NCBI RefSeq assembly: GCF_012911005.2
Contig: NZ_WTVS01000001.1
Coordinates: 171,865-235,864 of the forward strand
Reading direction: 5' to 3'
Length of the DNA: 64,000 bases
Origin: Aromatoleum toluolicum
GTDB taxonomy: Bacteria > Pseudomonadota > Gammaproteobacteria > Burkholderiales > Rhodocyclaceae
Position numbers and translations under genes: made by a program. The notes beneath the pieces are model-generated. The model was given only the letters and a program-made list of their open reading frames with translations. It was not told where the DNA came from and did no database searches. This document shows positions 11,639-21,210 of the stretch, piece after piece (position 1 is the first letter of the stretch; every line of letters starts with the position of its first letter).

Positions 11639-12781
11639 TCATCTGCGCGCTTCGAGCAACTTGATGAAGCGGTCGAACAGGTAGGCGACGTCGTGCGGAC
11701 CGGGGCTCGCCTCGGGGTGCCCCTGGAAGCAGAACGCCGGCACATCCGTGCGCTCCATGCCCTGCAGACTGCCGTCGAACAGCGAGACGTGGGTCGGCCG
11801 CAGGTTCGCTGGCAGCGTTTCGGCGTCGACGGCAAAGCCGTGGTTCTGGCTGGTGATGAGCACCTGCCCGGTATCGAGGTCCTTCACCGGGTGGTTCGCG
11901 CCATGATGGCCGAACTTCATCTTCACCGTCTTCGCGCCGGACGCGAGCGCCATGAGCTGATGACCGAGGCAAATGCCGAAGGTCGGGATGCCGCGGGCGA
12001 GGAATTCGCGGATCGCGGCGATCGCGTAGTCGCAGGGCTCGGGGTCGCCGGGGCCGTTCGACAGGAAAATGCCGTCCGGATTGAGGGCGAGGACTTCCGC
12101 TGCGGGTGTCTGCGCGGGCACGACGGTGAGTCTGCAGCCGCGGCTCGCCAGCATGCGCAGGATGTTGCGCTTGACGCCGAAGTCATACGCGACGACGTGG
12201 AATCGGGTCTTCCGTTCGGCCTGATAACCCTCGCCGAGCGTCCATTCGCCTTCGGTCCACTCGACGGTGCGCTCTGCACTCACGACCTTTGCCAGGTCCA
12301 TGCCGGCGAGGCCGGGAAAGGCGCGCGCCTGGGCGATCGCAGCTTCCACGTTGAGCGATGCGCCGTCGGCAGCGGTGACGATGCAGCCAGCCTGGGCCCC
12401 CTTCTCGCGCAGCACGCGCGTCAGCTTGCGGGTATCGAGGCCGGCGATGGCGACGACGTTCTCGGCCTTGAGGTAGGCGTCGAGGGTCTGGTCCATGCGG
12501 AAGTTGGACGGAAGGATGGGCAGGTCGCGAATGACGAGACCGGCGGCGTGCACTCGTCCGGACTCGACGTCCTCGCGGTTCACGCCGGTATTGCCGATGT
12601 GCGGATAAGTCAGCGTTACGATCTGGCGGCAGTAGCTCGGGTCGGTAAGGATTTCCTGATAACCGGACATCGAGGTGTTGAACACCACCTCACCAACCGT
12701 GCTGCCGGCCGCACCGATTCCCTTGCCGAAAAATACCGTCCCATCGGCGAGTGCTAGTAGGGCGGGCGGGGAAGCAGTCAC
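11639..12781 (-). CDS. carA: Carbamoyl-phosphate synthase small subunit CarA
   Basis: Glutaminase subunit that supplies ammonia to CarB. The 380-residue product has an N-terminal CPSase domain ([20 protein letters not shown]) and a class I glutamine amidotransferase domain with the nucleophile motif GICLGHQ and the histidine/glutamate motif [10 protein letters not shown]. The start is GTG, supported by AGGAG six bases upstream. The gene is preceded by a near-consensus promoter and then an intrinsic terminator, suggesting transcription attenuation of carAB-greA. Confidence 0.96.
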   Translation of the reverse strand: MTASPPALLALADGTVFFGKGIGAAGSTVGEVVFNTSMSGYQEILTDPSYCRQIVTLTYPHIGNTGVNREDVESGRVHAAGLVIRDLPILPSNFRMDQTLDAYLKAENVVAIAGLDTRKLTRVLREKGAQAGCIVTAADGASLNVEAAIAQARAFPGLAGMDLAKVVSAERTVEWTEGEWTLGEGYQAERKTRFHVVAYDFGVKRNILRMLASRGCRLTVVPAQTPAAEVLALNPDGIFLSNGPGDPEPCDYAIAAIREFLARGIPTFGICLGHQLMALASGAKTVKMKFGHHGANHPVKDLDTGQVLITSQNHGFAVDAETLPANLRPTHVSLFDGSLQGMERTDVPAFCFQGHPEASPGPHDVAYLFDRFIKLLEARR

Positions 12782-12842
12782 GACAAACTCCTGAGTTCAG
12801 CCGAAAAGACAGGGACAGGCGCAATGGGCCTGCCCGAACGTG

Positions 12843-12878
12843 AAAAAAACGGGACGAGCCGCTGATCGGCCAATCCCG
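12843..12878 (-). terminator. Intrinsic terminator (candidate attenuator) in the carA leader
   Basis: On the minus strand CGGGA and TCCCG form the base of a stem with an inner GCCG/CGGC helix, followed by seven T. It lies downstream of the carA promoter (-10 at 12896-12901) and about 60 bases before the carA start. It could also serve as the dapB terminator, but transcripts from the mapped promoter must pass through it. Confidence 0.75.
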
Positions 12879-12895
12879 CTTATCTAAACCGCTGA

Positions 12896-12924
12896 ATTGT
12901 ATCGTTTGGCGCCGCCCGAGGCAA
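12896..12924 (-). promoter_or_regulatory. Sigma-70 promoter for carAB-greA
   Basis: The -35 element TTGCCT (12919-12924) and -10 element TACAAT (12896-12901) are separated by exactly 17 bases. Each differs from consensus at one or two positions. It lies between the dapB stop and the carA leader terminator. Confidence 0.75.
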
Positions 12925-12950
12925 CGACGGTGACGGACGGCCGCGGCGAC

Positions 12951-13757
<807 letters not shown>

Positions 13758-13795
13758 TCAGTCAGGTCCTGAGTGCGCAGCAAGAGAATGTCTTA

Positions 13796-14212
13796 CTACT
13801 GCTTGTCTGCGGGCGAAATCTCGATCACGCGGGAACGCTCGGTCTGCGCGGCAGCGGCTGCGGCCGGAGCGTCACCGGACTGCACGTCACCGGAAACCCG
13901 GTCGAGCTTGTCGCCATCGAAGAAGACGCTGAGCACGCGGTGCTGAGGTTCGCCGCGCCCAGGGCGGAAGGTATAAACGTAATCCCAGCGGTCGGCATGG
14001 AAGACGTCGGTCACAAGGGGCGTGCCGAGGGCGAAGCGCACCTGCTCCCGCGTCATACCCTTCTTGAGGCGCGCGACCATTTCCTGATCGACGTAATTAC
14101 CCTGGCGCACGTCGACGCGATGAGGATTCAGCCGATCGGTCAGAGGGGTAAGGGAACAACCGGCCACGAGGCCCGCGACGGCGACGACCGCCGGAAGAAT
14201 CAATACGCGCAT
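13796..14212 (-). CDS. bamE: Outer membrane protein assembly lipoprotein BamE (SmpA/OmlA)
   Basis: Small lipoprotein of the BAM complex that inserts beta-barrel proteins into the outer membrane. The 138-residue product has a lipoprotein signal with lipobox LVAGC (Cys near residue 19), then the SmpA/OmlA fold with the conserved segments GNYVDQE, GMTREQVRFALGTPL and RWDYVYTF. The C-terminal 35 residues are an Ala-rich, probably flexible tail. It is divergent from fur, with an AT-rich 120-base spacer, and is followed by dapB. Confidence 0.93.
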   Translation of the reverse strand: MRVLILPAVVAVAGLVAGCSLTPLTDRLNPHRVDVRQGNYVDQEMVARLKKGMTREQVRFALGTPLVTDVFHADRWDYVYTFRPGRGEPQHRVLSVFFDGDKLDRVSGDVQSGDAPAAAAAAQTERSRVIEISPADKQ

Positions 14213-14253
14213 GGATGGGGATCTTGGTCGTTGGCGCCGAACGGCGTATCTTT

Positions 14254-14281
14254 TTCAGACAAAGGCGAAAAAATATATCAT
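14254..14281 (+). promoter_or_regulatory. Possible fur promoter in the bamE-fur spacer
   Basis: TTCAGA (14254-14259) and TATCAT (14276-14281), 16 bases apart, lie in an AT-rich stretch otherwise rare in this GC-rich region. The same AT-rich stretch could provide a minus-strand -10 (TATATT) for bamE. I see no convincing 19-bp Fur box here. Confidence 0.4.
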
Positions 14282-14332
14282 ACGTAGCCAGCAGCCACGC
14301 TGCCGCGCGAACTGCAAGCCAACAGAGCGACC

Positions 14333-14770
14333 ATGTCAGAGAATTCGCAAAACCTAAAAAATATAGGCCTCAAGGCCACCTATCCGCGCCTGAAGATCCT
14401 CGATCTCTTCCAGACATCGGATCTGCGGCACCTCACTGCCGAGGACGTGTATCGACTGCTGATGGCAGAAGGCATGGATATCGGGCTTGCCACCGTCTAC
14501 CGCGTCCTGACGCAGTTCGAGCAGGCGGGCCTGCTGGAGCGGCATTATTTCGAGTCCGGCAAGGCGGTCTTCGAGCTGAAGGAAAGCGGGCACCACGACC
14601 ATCTGGTCTGCGTGCAGTGCGGCAAGGTGGAAGAATTCTTCGACGCGGAGATCGAGCGGCGGCAGAACCAGATCGCGCAGGAGCGCGGTTTTGCGGTCCG
14701 CGAACACGCGCTGTACCTCTACGTCGATTGCCTCAGGAAAGACTGCCCGAATCGCAAGCAGGGGGGCTGA
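14333..14770 (+). CDS. fur: Ferric uptake regulator Fur
   Basis: Fe(II)-dependent repressor of iron-uptake genes. The 145-residue product has an N-terminal winged helix ([29 protein letters not shown]) and a C-terminal dimerisation domain with the metal-binding [16 protein letters not shown] segment and a final CLRKDC, supplying the structural zinc cysteines. It is divergent from bamE, a widespread proteobacterial arrangement, and convergent with recN. Confidence 0.96.
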   Translation: MSENSQNLKNIGLKATYPRLKILDLFQTSDLRHLTAEDVYRLLMAEGMDIGLATVYRVLTQFEQAGLLERHYFESGKAVFELKESGHHDHLVCVQCGKVEEFFDAEIERRQNQIAQERGFAVREHALYLYVDCLRKDCPNRKQGG

Positions 14771-14804
14771 CCCCCTCCCGACAAGGCTCCCGGAGCCCCG
14801 GGGG

Positions 14805-16469
14805 CTAGGAAGCCGCGATTACCCCGAGCATTTCCGCCGCGTGGCGGCGGGTGGTGTCCGTGATGTTGACACCCCCGAGCATGCGGGCGATCTCCTCGAT
14901 CCGGCCGGCGGGTTCGAGCGGCGTGACGGCACTGACAACCTCGTTGCCGCGATTCGACTTGGCGATGTTCCATTGCCAGTCGGCACATGCGGCGACCTGG
15001 GGAAGATGGGTGACGCACAGCACCTGTCGCTCCCGGCCCAGCCGATGCAGGAGCTTGCCGACGATTTCCGCCACACCGCCGCCGATACCGACATCGACTT
15101 CGTCGAAGATCAGTGTCGGCGTCGCGGAATCGCGGCTTGTCATGACCTGGATCGCCAGGCCGATGCGCGACAGCTCACCACCCGAGGCGACCTTGGCCAA
15201 GGGGCGCAGGGGCTGACTCGGGTTGGCCGCGACGCGAAACTCGACTGTCTCGACACCATGCACCGAGGGCGCACAAGGTTCGAGCGCTACACCAAACTGG
15301 CCGCCCGCCATCGCGAGCGTCTGCATTGCCTCGCTGACCTCGTGCGACAGGCGCTCGGCGGCCGGGCGACGCGCCACCGAGAGGCGTGATGCAGCCTGCT
15401 CGTACGCCGCCCTGGCCTGCGCTTCCTGCTCCGCGAGATGAACGGGATCCGCACGCGCGACCAGTTCGTCGAGCTTCCGCGTCCAGTCGTCGAGCAGGTC
15501 CGGCAAGCCCTCGGGATCGACTCGATACTTGCGCGCGAGATCGGTCACGGCGCCGATGCGGCGCTCGATTTCGGCAAGGCGCTGCGGATCGAGGTCCAGC
15601 CGGTCGCGATAGCGGCGCAGCGCATGCAGTGCCTCGTCCGCCTGAATCGCCGCTCCGGAGAGCAGCTCGCGCACGTCGCCCAGGCCCGGATCGATCTCGG
15701 TCATTGCATCGACGCGCACGCTGATGTGCCGTAGCAGGGACGCAACTGCTGCCTCCCCCTCGCCCAGCGTTGCAAGGGCCTCGTCCGCCCCTTCCATGAG
15801 GCCCGCCGCGTGGGCCAGCCGCGCGTGCTCGTGATTGATCTCGGACCATTCGTCGGCATCGAACGCCAGGTTGCGCAATTCGTCGATCTGCCACGCAAAC
15901 AGTTCGCGCTCGCGCTCGGAGGCGGCGGAATCCTGCTCGGCCGTCCGTCGCAGCTCGACCAGCCGCTGCCACCCGCGAAAGCGCTCGGCGACCTCGCTCG
16001 CAAGGGCGCCGGCACCGGCGTGGGCATCGATCAGGGCACGCTGGGCATCGCCCCTGAGCAGGGCATGGTGCGCATGCTGGCCGTGGATGTCTGCCAGCCG
16101 GTCCCCCGCCTCGCGCAACTGTGCCTGCGTCACCGGCACGCCGTTGATCCAGGCACGCGATCGCCCCCCCGCCTCGACCACGCGCCGCAGGATCGCCATG
16201 TCCTCATCGGCCGGCAGATCCTGCGCGGCGAGCCAGCCCGACAGACTGCCATCTGCCGGAAGATCGAATTCGGCAGCGATGTCGGCCTTGTCGCGACCGG
16301 TGCGCACCGCACCGGCATCGGCACGACCACCGAGCGCCAGGCCCAGTGCGTCCAGCAGGATGGACTTGCCCGCGCCCGTCTCCCCGGTAAGCGCCCCGAA
16401 GCCCGTCTGGAATTCGAGTTCGAGGCGGTCGACGATCACGAAATCACGGATGGTCAGGCGGCGGAGCAT
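14805..16469 (-). CDS. recN: DNA repair protein RecN
   Basis: SMC-like ATPase acting in double-strand-break repair. The 554-residue product has Walker A GETGAGKS near residue 35, a long central coiled-coil region, the ABC signature near SGGELSRIGLA, and Walker B TLIFDEVDVGIGG. The open frame continues 95 codons upstream, but homologues begin MLRRLTIRDF, matching the ATG at 16467-16469; the longer version would overlap nadK. It lies 35 bases downstream of nadK, its usual neighbour. Confidence 0.95.
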   Translation of the reverse strand: MLRRLTIRDFVIVDRLELEFQTGFGALTGETGAGKSILLDALGLALGGRADAGAVRTGRDKADIAAEFDLPADGSLSGWLAAQDLPADEDMAILRRVVEAGGRSRAWINGVPVTQAQLREAGDRLADIHGQHAHHALLRGDAQRALIDAHAGAGALASEVAERFRGWQRLVELRRTAEQDSAASERERELFAWQIDELRNLAFDADEWSEINHEHARLAHAAGLMEGADEALATLGEGEAAVASLLRHISVRVDAMTEIDPGLGDVRELLSGAAIQADEALHALRRYRDRLDLDPQRLAEIERRIGAVTDLARKYRVDPEGLPDLLDDWTRKLDELVARADPVHLAEQEAQARAAYEQAASRLSVARRPAAERLSHEVSEAMQTLAMAGGQFGVALEPCAPSVHGVETVEFRVAANPSQPLRPLAKVASGGELSRIGLAIQVMTSRDSATPTLIFDEVDVGIGGGVAEIVGKLLHRLGRERQVLCVTHLPQVAACADWQWNIAKSNRGNEVVSAVTPLEPAGRIEEIARMLGGVNITDTTRRHAAEMLGVIAAS

Positions 16470-16504
16470 AGGCGTCGCAGATGAAGACTCAAGAGGGAAG
16501 CCCG

Positions 16505-17389
16505 TCAGGGCAATCGCGGCGTCGCGCTCCAGTGGAGCTTTCCGCGCAGCATGGCGAAGTAACTGTAGCCTTCGGGGTGCATAAAGCGCACCACCTTGGG
16601 CGAACGCGTGAGCCGGACGACGTCGCCGGCATGCGCATCGAAACGTGTCTGGCCGTCGAAATGGATGCGCGCGTCGTGCGGGGAAAGCAGCTCGATCTCG
16701 ATCCGGCAGCTGTCTGGCAGCGTGATCGGCCGGGCGGTAAGGGCGTGCGGACACAGGGGCACGAGGGCGATGCCGCCGACCGTCGGATGCAGGATCGGTC
16801 CGTTGGCGGACAGGGCATATGCGGTGGACCCTGTCGGGGTCGTGATGATCATGCCGTCCGAACGCTGCGTATACACATATTCGCCGTCGATCGACAGATC
16901 GAACTCGATCATGCGGCCGAGATCGCCCTTGTTCACGACGACATCGTTGAACGCGAGCGTGTGAAACACCCGCTGCCCGCCGCGGACGACTTCGGCGTCG
17001 AGCATTGTGCGCGCCTCTTCCACGTAGCGGCCGTCGAGGATTTCGGCGAGCTTGCTCAAGGCTTCCTTGCGCGGGATGTCGGTCAGAAAGCCCAGCCTGC
17101 CCTGGTTGATGCCGACCAGCGGAACAGCATGTTCGGACAACCGGCGGGCGGTGTTCAGCATCGTGCCGTCCCCCCCGAGTACCACTGCAAGATCGGCCTG
17201 TGCGCCGATCTCGTCATAGGTCACGGTGGCAAATTCCCCGACAAGCCCGATGGAACTTGCCGTACCCTGCTCGATCCATACGGTCAGCCCCCTTTCACGA
17301 AGGAAACTGGCGATCGAAAGGACCGCGCCGGCAACGTCCGGGCTCTGGTACTTGCCGATCAGGGCAATGGTATTAAAGCTGTGGCTCAT
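16505..17389 (-). CDS. nadK: NAD kinase
   Basis: Phosphorylates NAD to NADP using ATP. The 294-residue product has the diagnostic GGDGT motif (in [11 protein letters not shown]), the conserved [10 protein letters not shown], the NE/D-type segment [12 protein letters not shown] and the [22 protein letters not shown] glycine-rich region. It is divergent from hrcA and upstream of recN, an arrangement conserved across many proteobacteria. Confidence 0.96.
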   Translation of the reverse strand: MSHSFNTIALIGKYQSPDVAGAVLSIASFLRERGLTVWIEQGTASSIGLVGEFATVTYDEIGAQADLAVVLGGDGTMLNTARRLSEHAVPLVGINQGRLGFLTDIPRKEALSKLAEILDGRYVEEARTMLDAEVVRGGQRVFHTLAFNDVVVNKGDLGRMIEFDLSIDGEYVYTQRSDGMIITTPTGSTAYALSANGPILHPTVGGIALVPLCPHALTARPITLPDSCRIEIELLSPHDARIHFDGQTRFDAHAGDVVRLTRSPKVVRFMHPEGYSYFAMLRGKLHWSATPRLP

Positions 17390-17420
17390 GCCGCGGATTA
17401 AACCACAATCGCCGAGAACC

Positions 17421-17450
17421 TTGGCAGAGGCGCCGGCACTTCCATAGAAT
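17421..17450 (+). promoter_or_regulatory. Sigma-70-type promoter for hrcA
   Basis: TTGGCA (17421-17426) and TAGAAT (17445-17450) are separated by 18 bases. The -10 ends 23 bases before the hrcA ATG. It lies in the nadK-hrcA divergent spacer. Confidence 0.6.
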
Positions 17451-17473
17451 CTGGGAAATAACTTCTTACCGTC

Positions 17474-18501
17474 ATGAAATCGCTCGACCCGCGCTCCCAG
17501 ATCCTGCTCAAGACCCTAATCGAACGCTACATCGTGGAAGGGCAGCCGGTGGGCTCGCGCGCCCTGTCGCGCTACTCGGGGCTCGAGCTGTCGCCCGCGA
17601 CAGTCCGCAACGTGATGAGCGACCTCGAAGAGATGGGTTTCATCGCGAGCCGCACACTTCGGCCGGGCGCATTCCGACGGCACTCGGCTACCGCTTCTTC
17701 GTCGACTCACTGCTGACCGTGCAGCCGCTGGAGCAGGCGCAATTGCGCGAACTCAAGGGGCATCTGCAACCCGACCAGCCCCAGCGCCTGATCAGCTCCG
17801 CGTCGCACCTGCTGTCCGAGCTGACACAGTTTGCGGGGGTCGTCGTTTCGCCGCATCGCGACCTGATCACGATCCGCCAGATCGAATTCATCAGCCTGTC
17901 GGAAAACCGCATCCTGCTGATCATCGTCACCACGGCAGGCGACGTGCAGAACCGCATCATCCATACCCGGCGCTCGTACTCGCCCTCCGAGCTGGTCGAA
18001 GCGGCAAACTATCTCACCGAACACTGCGCCGGACTGGGGTTCGACGACATTCGCACGCGCATCCGGGCCGAGCTGAAGCAGTTGCGCAGCGACATGAGCG
18101 AACTGATGAATGCGGCGGTCGAAACCGGCAGCGCCGCAGCCGAGGATGACAGCTCCCGCTACGTGCTGTCGGGCGAGACCAACCTTCTCGACATCGAAGA
18201 TCTTTCGTCGAACATGGCGCGGTTGCGCGAACTGTTCAAGCTGTTCGAGCAGAAGACCGGACTCATCCAGCTTCTCGACCTATCCAATCGCGCCCAAGGG
18301 GTGCAGATCTTCATCGGCGACGAATCGGGACTGGCGCAGCTCGACGGCTGCAGCGTCGTGACCGCCGGTTACGAGGTCAACGGCCGCATCGTCGGCTCGG
18401 TCGGTGTGATCGGACCAACGCGCATGGCTTATGATCGCGTGATTCCCATCGTCGACATCACCGCTCGCCTGCTCTCGAACGCGCTGTCGAACGCGAACTG
18501 A
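17474..18501 (+). pseudogene. hrcA: Heat-inducible transcription repressor HrcA, frameshifted
   Basis: HrcA represses groE and sometimes dnaK operons by binding CIRCE inverted repeats. The frame opens normally with the winged-helix domain ([33 protein letters not shown]). At about 17648-17652 it then lacks one C: the expected continuation [10 protein letters not shown] is encoded one frame back, and the rest ([16 protein letters not shown]... to [10 protein letters not shown]) runs open to 18501. Adding one C gives a 342-residue, full-length HrcA. As written, translation stops at 17716 after 80 residues. The change is one base in a short C run and no other damage is visible, so a sequencing or assembly error is at least as likely as true inactivation. 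A good promoter lies upstream and hemH follows by 30 bases. Confidence 0.88.
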
Positions 18502-18531
18502 GCGGCGCGCCGCAATCACACAAGGATCAGC

Positions 18532-19629
18532 ATGGCCCGTTACTGGCCCGAACCCGTCTGGACGCATGGCACGCCTGCGCGTACGGGCGTATTGCTCGTC
18601 AACCTCGGCTCCCCCGAGGCCCCCACGGCCGCTGCCGTCCGACCATACCTGAAGCAATTCCTGTCCGACCCGCGGGTTGTCGAGATCCCCGCCCCGGTCT
18701 GGTGGCCCATCCTCAACGGCATCATCCTGAACACCCGCCCGCGGAAGTCCGCCGCGAAGTACGCGACGATCTGGATGGACGAAGGCTCGCCGCTGAAGGT
18801 GCATACCGAGCGTCAGACGAAGCTGCTTGCAGGCTACCTTGGTCATCGCAGTATCGCAGGCCTGCAGGTCGAATGGGCGATGCGCTACGGTTCGCCCTCG
18901 GTGCCGGACGTGCTGAACCGCATGAAGGCCGACGGCTGCAGCCGCATCCTGATCGTGCCGATGTATCCGCAATATGCCGCCAGCACGACCGCAAGCGTAC
19001 TGGACGAAGTCGCGGACTGCTTCGCGCATTGGCGCAATCAGCCGGAAATCCGCTACGTGCGCAGCTTCCACGACCACCCGGGCTATATCGCGGCGCTCGC
19101 TCAGAGCGTGCGCGACCACTGGATGAAGAATGGCGAGGGCGACAAGCTGGTCATGAGCTTTCACGGCATCCCGCGGCGATCGCTCGACCTCGGCGACCCC
19201 TATCACTGCGAATGCCACGTGACGGCACGCCTTCTCGCCAAGGAACTCGGGCTGGCGAACGACCGCTGGCAACTGACCTTCCAGTCACGCTTCGGCAAGG
19301 CCGAATGGCTCAAACCCTACACCCAGCCAACGCTCGAAGCGATGGCGCGTCAAGGCACGGCGCGCGTAGACGTCATGTGCCCGGGCTTTCCGGCGGACTG
19401 CCTGGAGACGCTCGAGGAGATCGCGATGGAATGCCGCCATGCGTTCCTGTCGTGCGGCGGGAAGGAATTCCACTACATTCCGTGCCTGAACGAGCGTGAC
19501 GACTGGATCACTGCGCTGACCGAGATCGTGCGCGACAACCTCGGCAACTGGTTGACGCGCCCGTCCGCGGGACCACAGGACCTCGCCGCCAGCGCCCAGC
19601 GCGCGCGCATTGCGGGAGCGACGTGCTGA
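18532..19629 (+). CDS. hemH: Ferrochelatase
   Basis: Inserts Fe(II) into protoporphyrin IX, the last step of protoheme synthesis. The 365-residue product carries the family N-terminus [14 protein letters not shown], the catalytic histidine motif MSFHGIP and the later glutamate/histidine region [20 protein letters not shown] lies seven bases before the ATG. It is 30 bases downstream of hrcA and overlaps or abuts the next small membrane protein gene. Confidence 0.95.
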   Translation: MARYWPEPVWTHGTPARTGVLLVNLGSPEAPTAAAVRPYLKQFLSDPRVVEIPAPVWWPILNGIILNTRPRKSAAKYATIWMDEGSPLKVHTERQTKLLAGYLGHRSIAGLQVEWAMRYGSPSVPDVLNRMKADGCSRILIVPMYPQYAASTTASVLDEVADCFAHWRNQPEIRYVRSFHDHPGYIAALAQSVRDHWMKNGEGDKLVMSFHGIPRRSLDLGDPYHCECHVTARLLAKELGLANDRWQLTFQSRFGKAEWLKPYTQPTLEAMARQGTARVDVMCPGFPADCLETLEEIAMECRHAFLSCGGKEFHYIPCLNERDDWITALTEIVRDNLGNWLTRPSAGPQDLAASAQRARIAGATC

Positions 19630-19982
19630 CAATGGATCCGCGACTCAAACTCGCGCTGCGCTGGCTGCTGAACGCGCTCGCACTGATGCTCCTGCCCGAG
19701 ATCATCGACGGCCTACGGGTGGAGAGCTACACGGCCGCACTCGTGACCGCGCTGCTGCTCGCCCTGATCAACGCACTGATCCGGCCGCTGCTGATCCTCA
19801 TCACGCTGCCGATCACACTCCTGACCCTTGGTCTGTTCACGCTGATCATCAACGCATTCCTCTTCTGGGCGGTCGCAGGGCTCGTCAGCGGCGTGCATGT
19901 CGCCGATTTCTGGACCGCATTCTGGAGCGCCCTGCTCTACAGCCTGCTCTCTTCGCTCGTCAATATCGTGCTCGCCGACTAG
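19623..19982 (+). CDS. Small membrane protein of the YvlD / phage holin IV family
   Basis: A 119-residue, very hydrophobic protein with about four predicted membrane spans. The segment [25 protein letters not shown] is characteristic of the YvlD-like family (often labelled phage holin family 4, although most members are not phage genes). Function unknown. The GTG at 19623 has GGGAG four bases upstream and overlaps the hemH stop by seven bases; the ATG at 19632 is a possible alternative with poorer spacing. It is probably co-transcribed with hemH. Confidence 0.8.
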   Translation: MLTMDPRLKLALRWLLNALALMLLPEIIDGLRVESYTAALVTALLLALINALIRPLLILITLPITLLTLGLFTLIINAFLFWAVAGLVSGVHVADFWTAFWSALLYSLLSSLVNIVLAD

Positions 19983-20066
19983 GGGGATGCCCGCAGCCGG
20001 GTGCCGTTCCGGCATCACCGCGACTGACGGCGCGAGGAGCATGCACGGAAAGTGTCGCGGCCGGCC

Positions 20067-20093
20067 TGAAGTTTTGCCGAAATCTGCCGTTAA
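20067..20093 (+). promoter_or_regulatory. Sigma-28 (FliA) type promoter upstream of the EF-hand protein
   Basis: TGAAGTTT (20067-20074), an 11-base spacer, then GCCGTTAA (20086-20093). The FliA consensus is TAAAGTTT-N11-GCCGATAA, so each half matches 7 of 8 with exact spacing. It ends 33 bases before the ATG of the downstream gene. Confidence 0.8.
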
Positions 20094-20126
20094 AACCTGC
20101 GCTTGAGTGGGTCGCAGGGAACCGTC

Positions 20127-21191
20127 ATGAAAATTGCATCGGCAGACATTCAGCTTCAGGCTTCGCACCTGTCCTTCAGTCGCCGCGAGGTTTCGGAGCG
20201 GCTCGAGATGTGGGTCGGCGAACGTCCCGCCGGCGCGGGGCGGAACAACGGCATCGGCACCGCCGCAAGCGCGGGCGTTCGACCCGAGGTGGAGATTTCC
20301 AGGGCTGCCCTCGCGGCCCAGGAGGCCGAGGCGACGGAGAACGACTCAGGGGAAGACGGCCTCGACCCGCGCTTCCGCTTCCTCAAGCACCTGATCGAGG
20401 CGCTGACGGGACGCGCGATCCACACCCTGCAGTCAAGCGATTTCCACGTCGATCAGGCTGCGCCGGCAGTCCTCGAGCAGCCGCCCGCCGAAGGCCGCCG
20501 CGCGGAAGCCTCGCGACGCGCGGGATTCGGTATCGAGTACGACTTCCGCTCAGTGTCTCAGGAATACGAATACACGAGCTTCGAGGCCGCGGGCGTTGTC
20601 AGGACCGCTGACGGCCAGGAAATCCGCTTCAATCTGGAACTGGAGATGGAACGCGCTTATGCCGAGACTTCCAGCGTCCACGTGCGGCTTGGCGATGCAC
20701 GCGTAAAAGACCCGCTGGTACTCGATTTTGCCGGCACGTCCGCCCAGCTTTCAGACGTGCGTTTCGCCTTTGACCTCGATGCCGACGGCCAGACCGAGGA
20801 CGTGCCGATGCTCGCGGGTGGTCGCGGCTACCTCGCCATCGACCGCAATCAGAACGGCAGCATCGACGACGGCAGCGAACTTTTCGGCCCGACGACCGGC
20901 AACGGGTTTGCCGAACTGGCAGCGCTCGATGCTGACGGCAGTGGCTGGATCGATGAATCCGACGCGAAATTCGCGGATCTCCGCATCTGGACGCCGAGTG
21001 CCGACGGCACCGGCAGTGCCGTGACGGCGACGGAAGCCGGCGTCGGTGCACTCTACCTGGGGAAGGTCACCACGCCGTTCGAGTTGCGCGGAGCAGCGAA
21101 CGACACGCTCGGCGTGATGCGCTCCACCAGCCTCTATCTGCGGGAAGACGGCACCACCGGCACCGTCAGCCAGATCGACCTGAGCGTGTAG
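20127..21191 (+). CDS. Conserved EF-hand / VCBS-like calcium-binding protein of unknown function
   Basis: A 354-residue protein. I do not recognise a named function. The N-terminus (MKIASADIQLQASH) has no signal peptide, and the first 150 residues are polar with low-complexity stretches. Calcium-loop-like motifs occur near residues 214 (DLDADGQTED), 241 (DRNQNGSIDDGSELFG) and 267 (DADGSGWIDESD). The segment with GSELFG resembles one often found in large RTX or adhesin-type proteins. The ATG at 20127 is preceded by AGGGA. A near-consensus sigma-28 promoter lies just upstream, suggesting expression with late flagellar or chemotaxis genes. It is convergent with the kinase gene, 19 bases apart. 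Confidence 0.8.
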   Translation: MKIASADIQLQASHLSFSRREVSERLEMWVGERPAGAGRNNGIGTAASAGVRPEVEISRAALAAQEAEATENDSGEDGLDPRFRFLKHLIEALTGRAIHTLQSSDFHVDQAAPAVLEQPPAEGRRAEASRRAGFGIEYDFRSVSQEYEYTSFEAAGVVRTADGQEIRFNLELEMERAYAETSSVHVRLGDARVKDPLVLDFAGTSAQLSDVRFAFDLDADGQTEDVPMLAGGRGYLAIDRNQNGSIDDGSELFGPTTGNGFAELAALDADGSGWIDESDAKFADLRIWTPSADGTGSAVTATEAGVGALYLGKVTTPFELRGAANDTLGVMRSTSLYLREDGTTGTVSQIDLSV

Positions 21192-21210
21192 GCCTGCGGT
21201 AAGCGGGGCT

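Noticed and set aside
14213..14332. AT-rich bamE-fur spacer as a Fur autoregulatory box
   Set aside because: No 19-bp sequence close to GATAATGATAATCATTATC is present; only generic AT-rich promoter-like elements.
19623..19982. Prophage remnant, because the product resembles the so-called phage holin family 4
   Set aside because: The family is mostly chromosomal; no other phage gene is nearby and codon use matches the neighbours.
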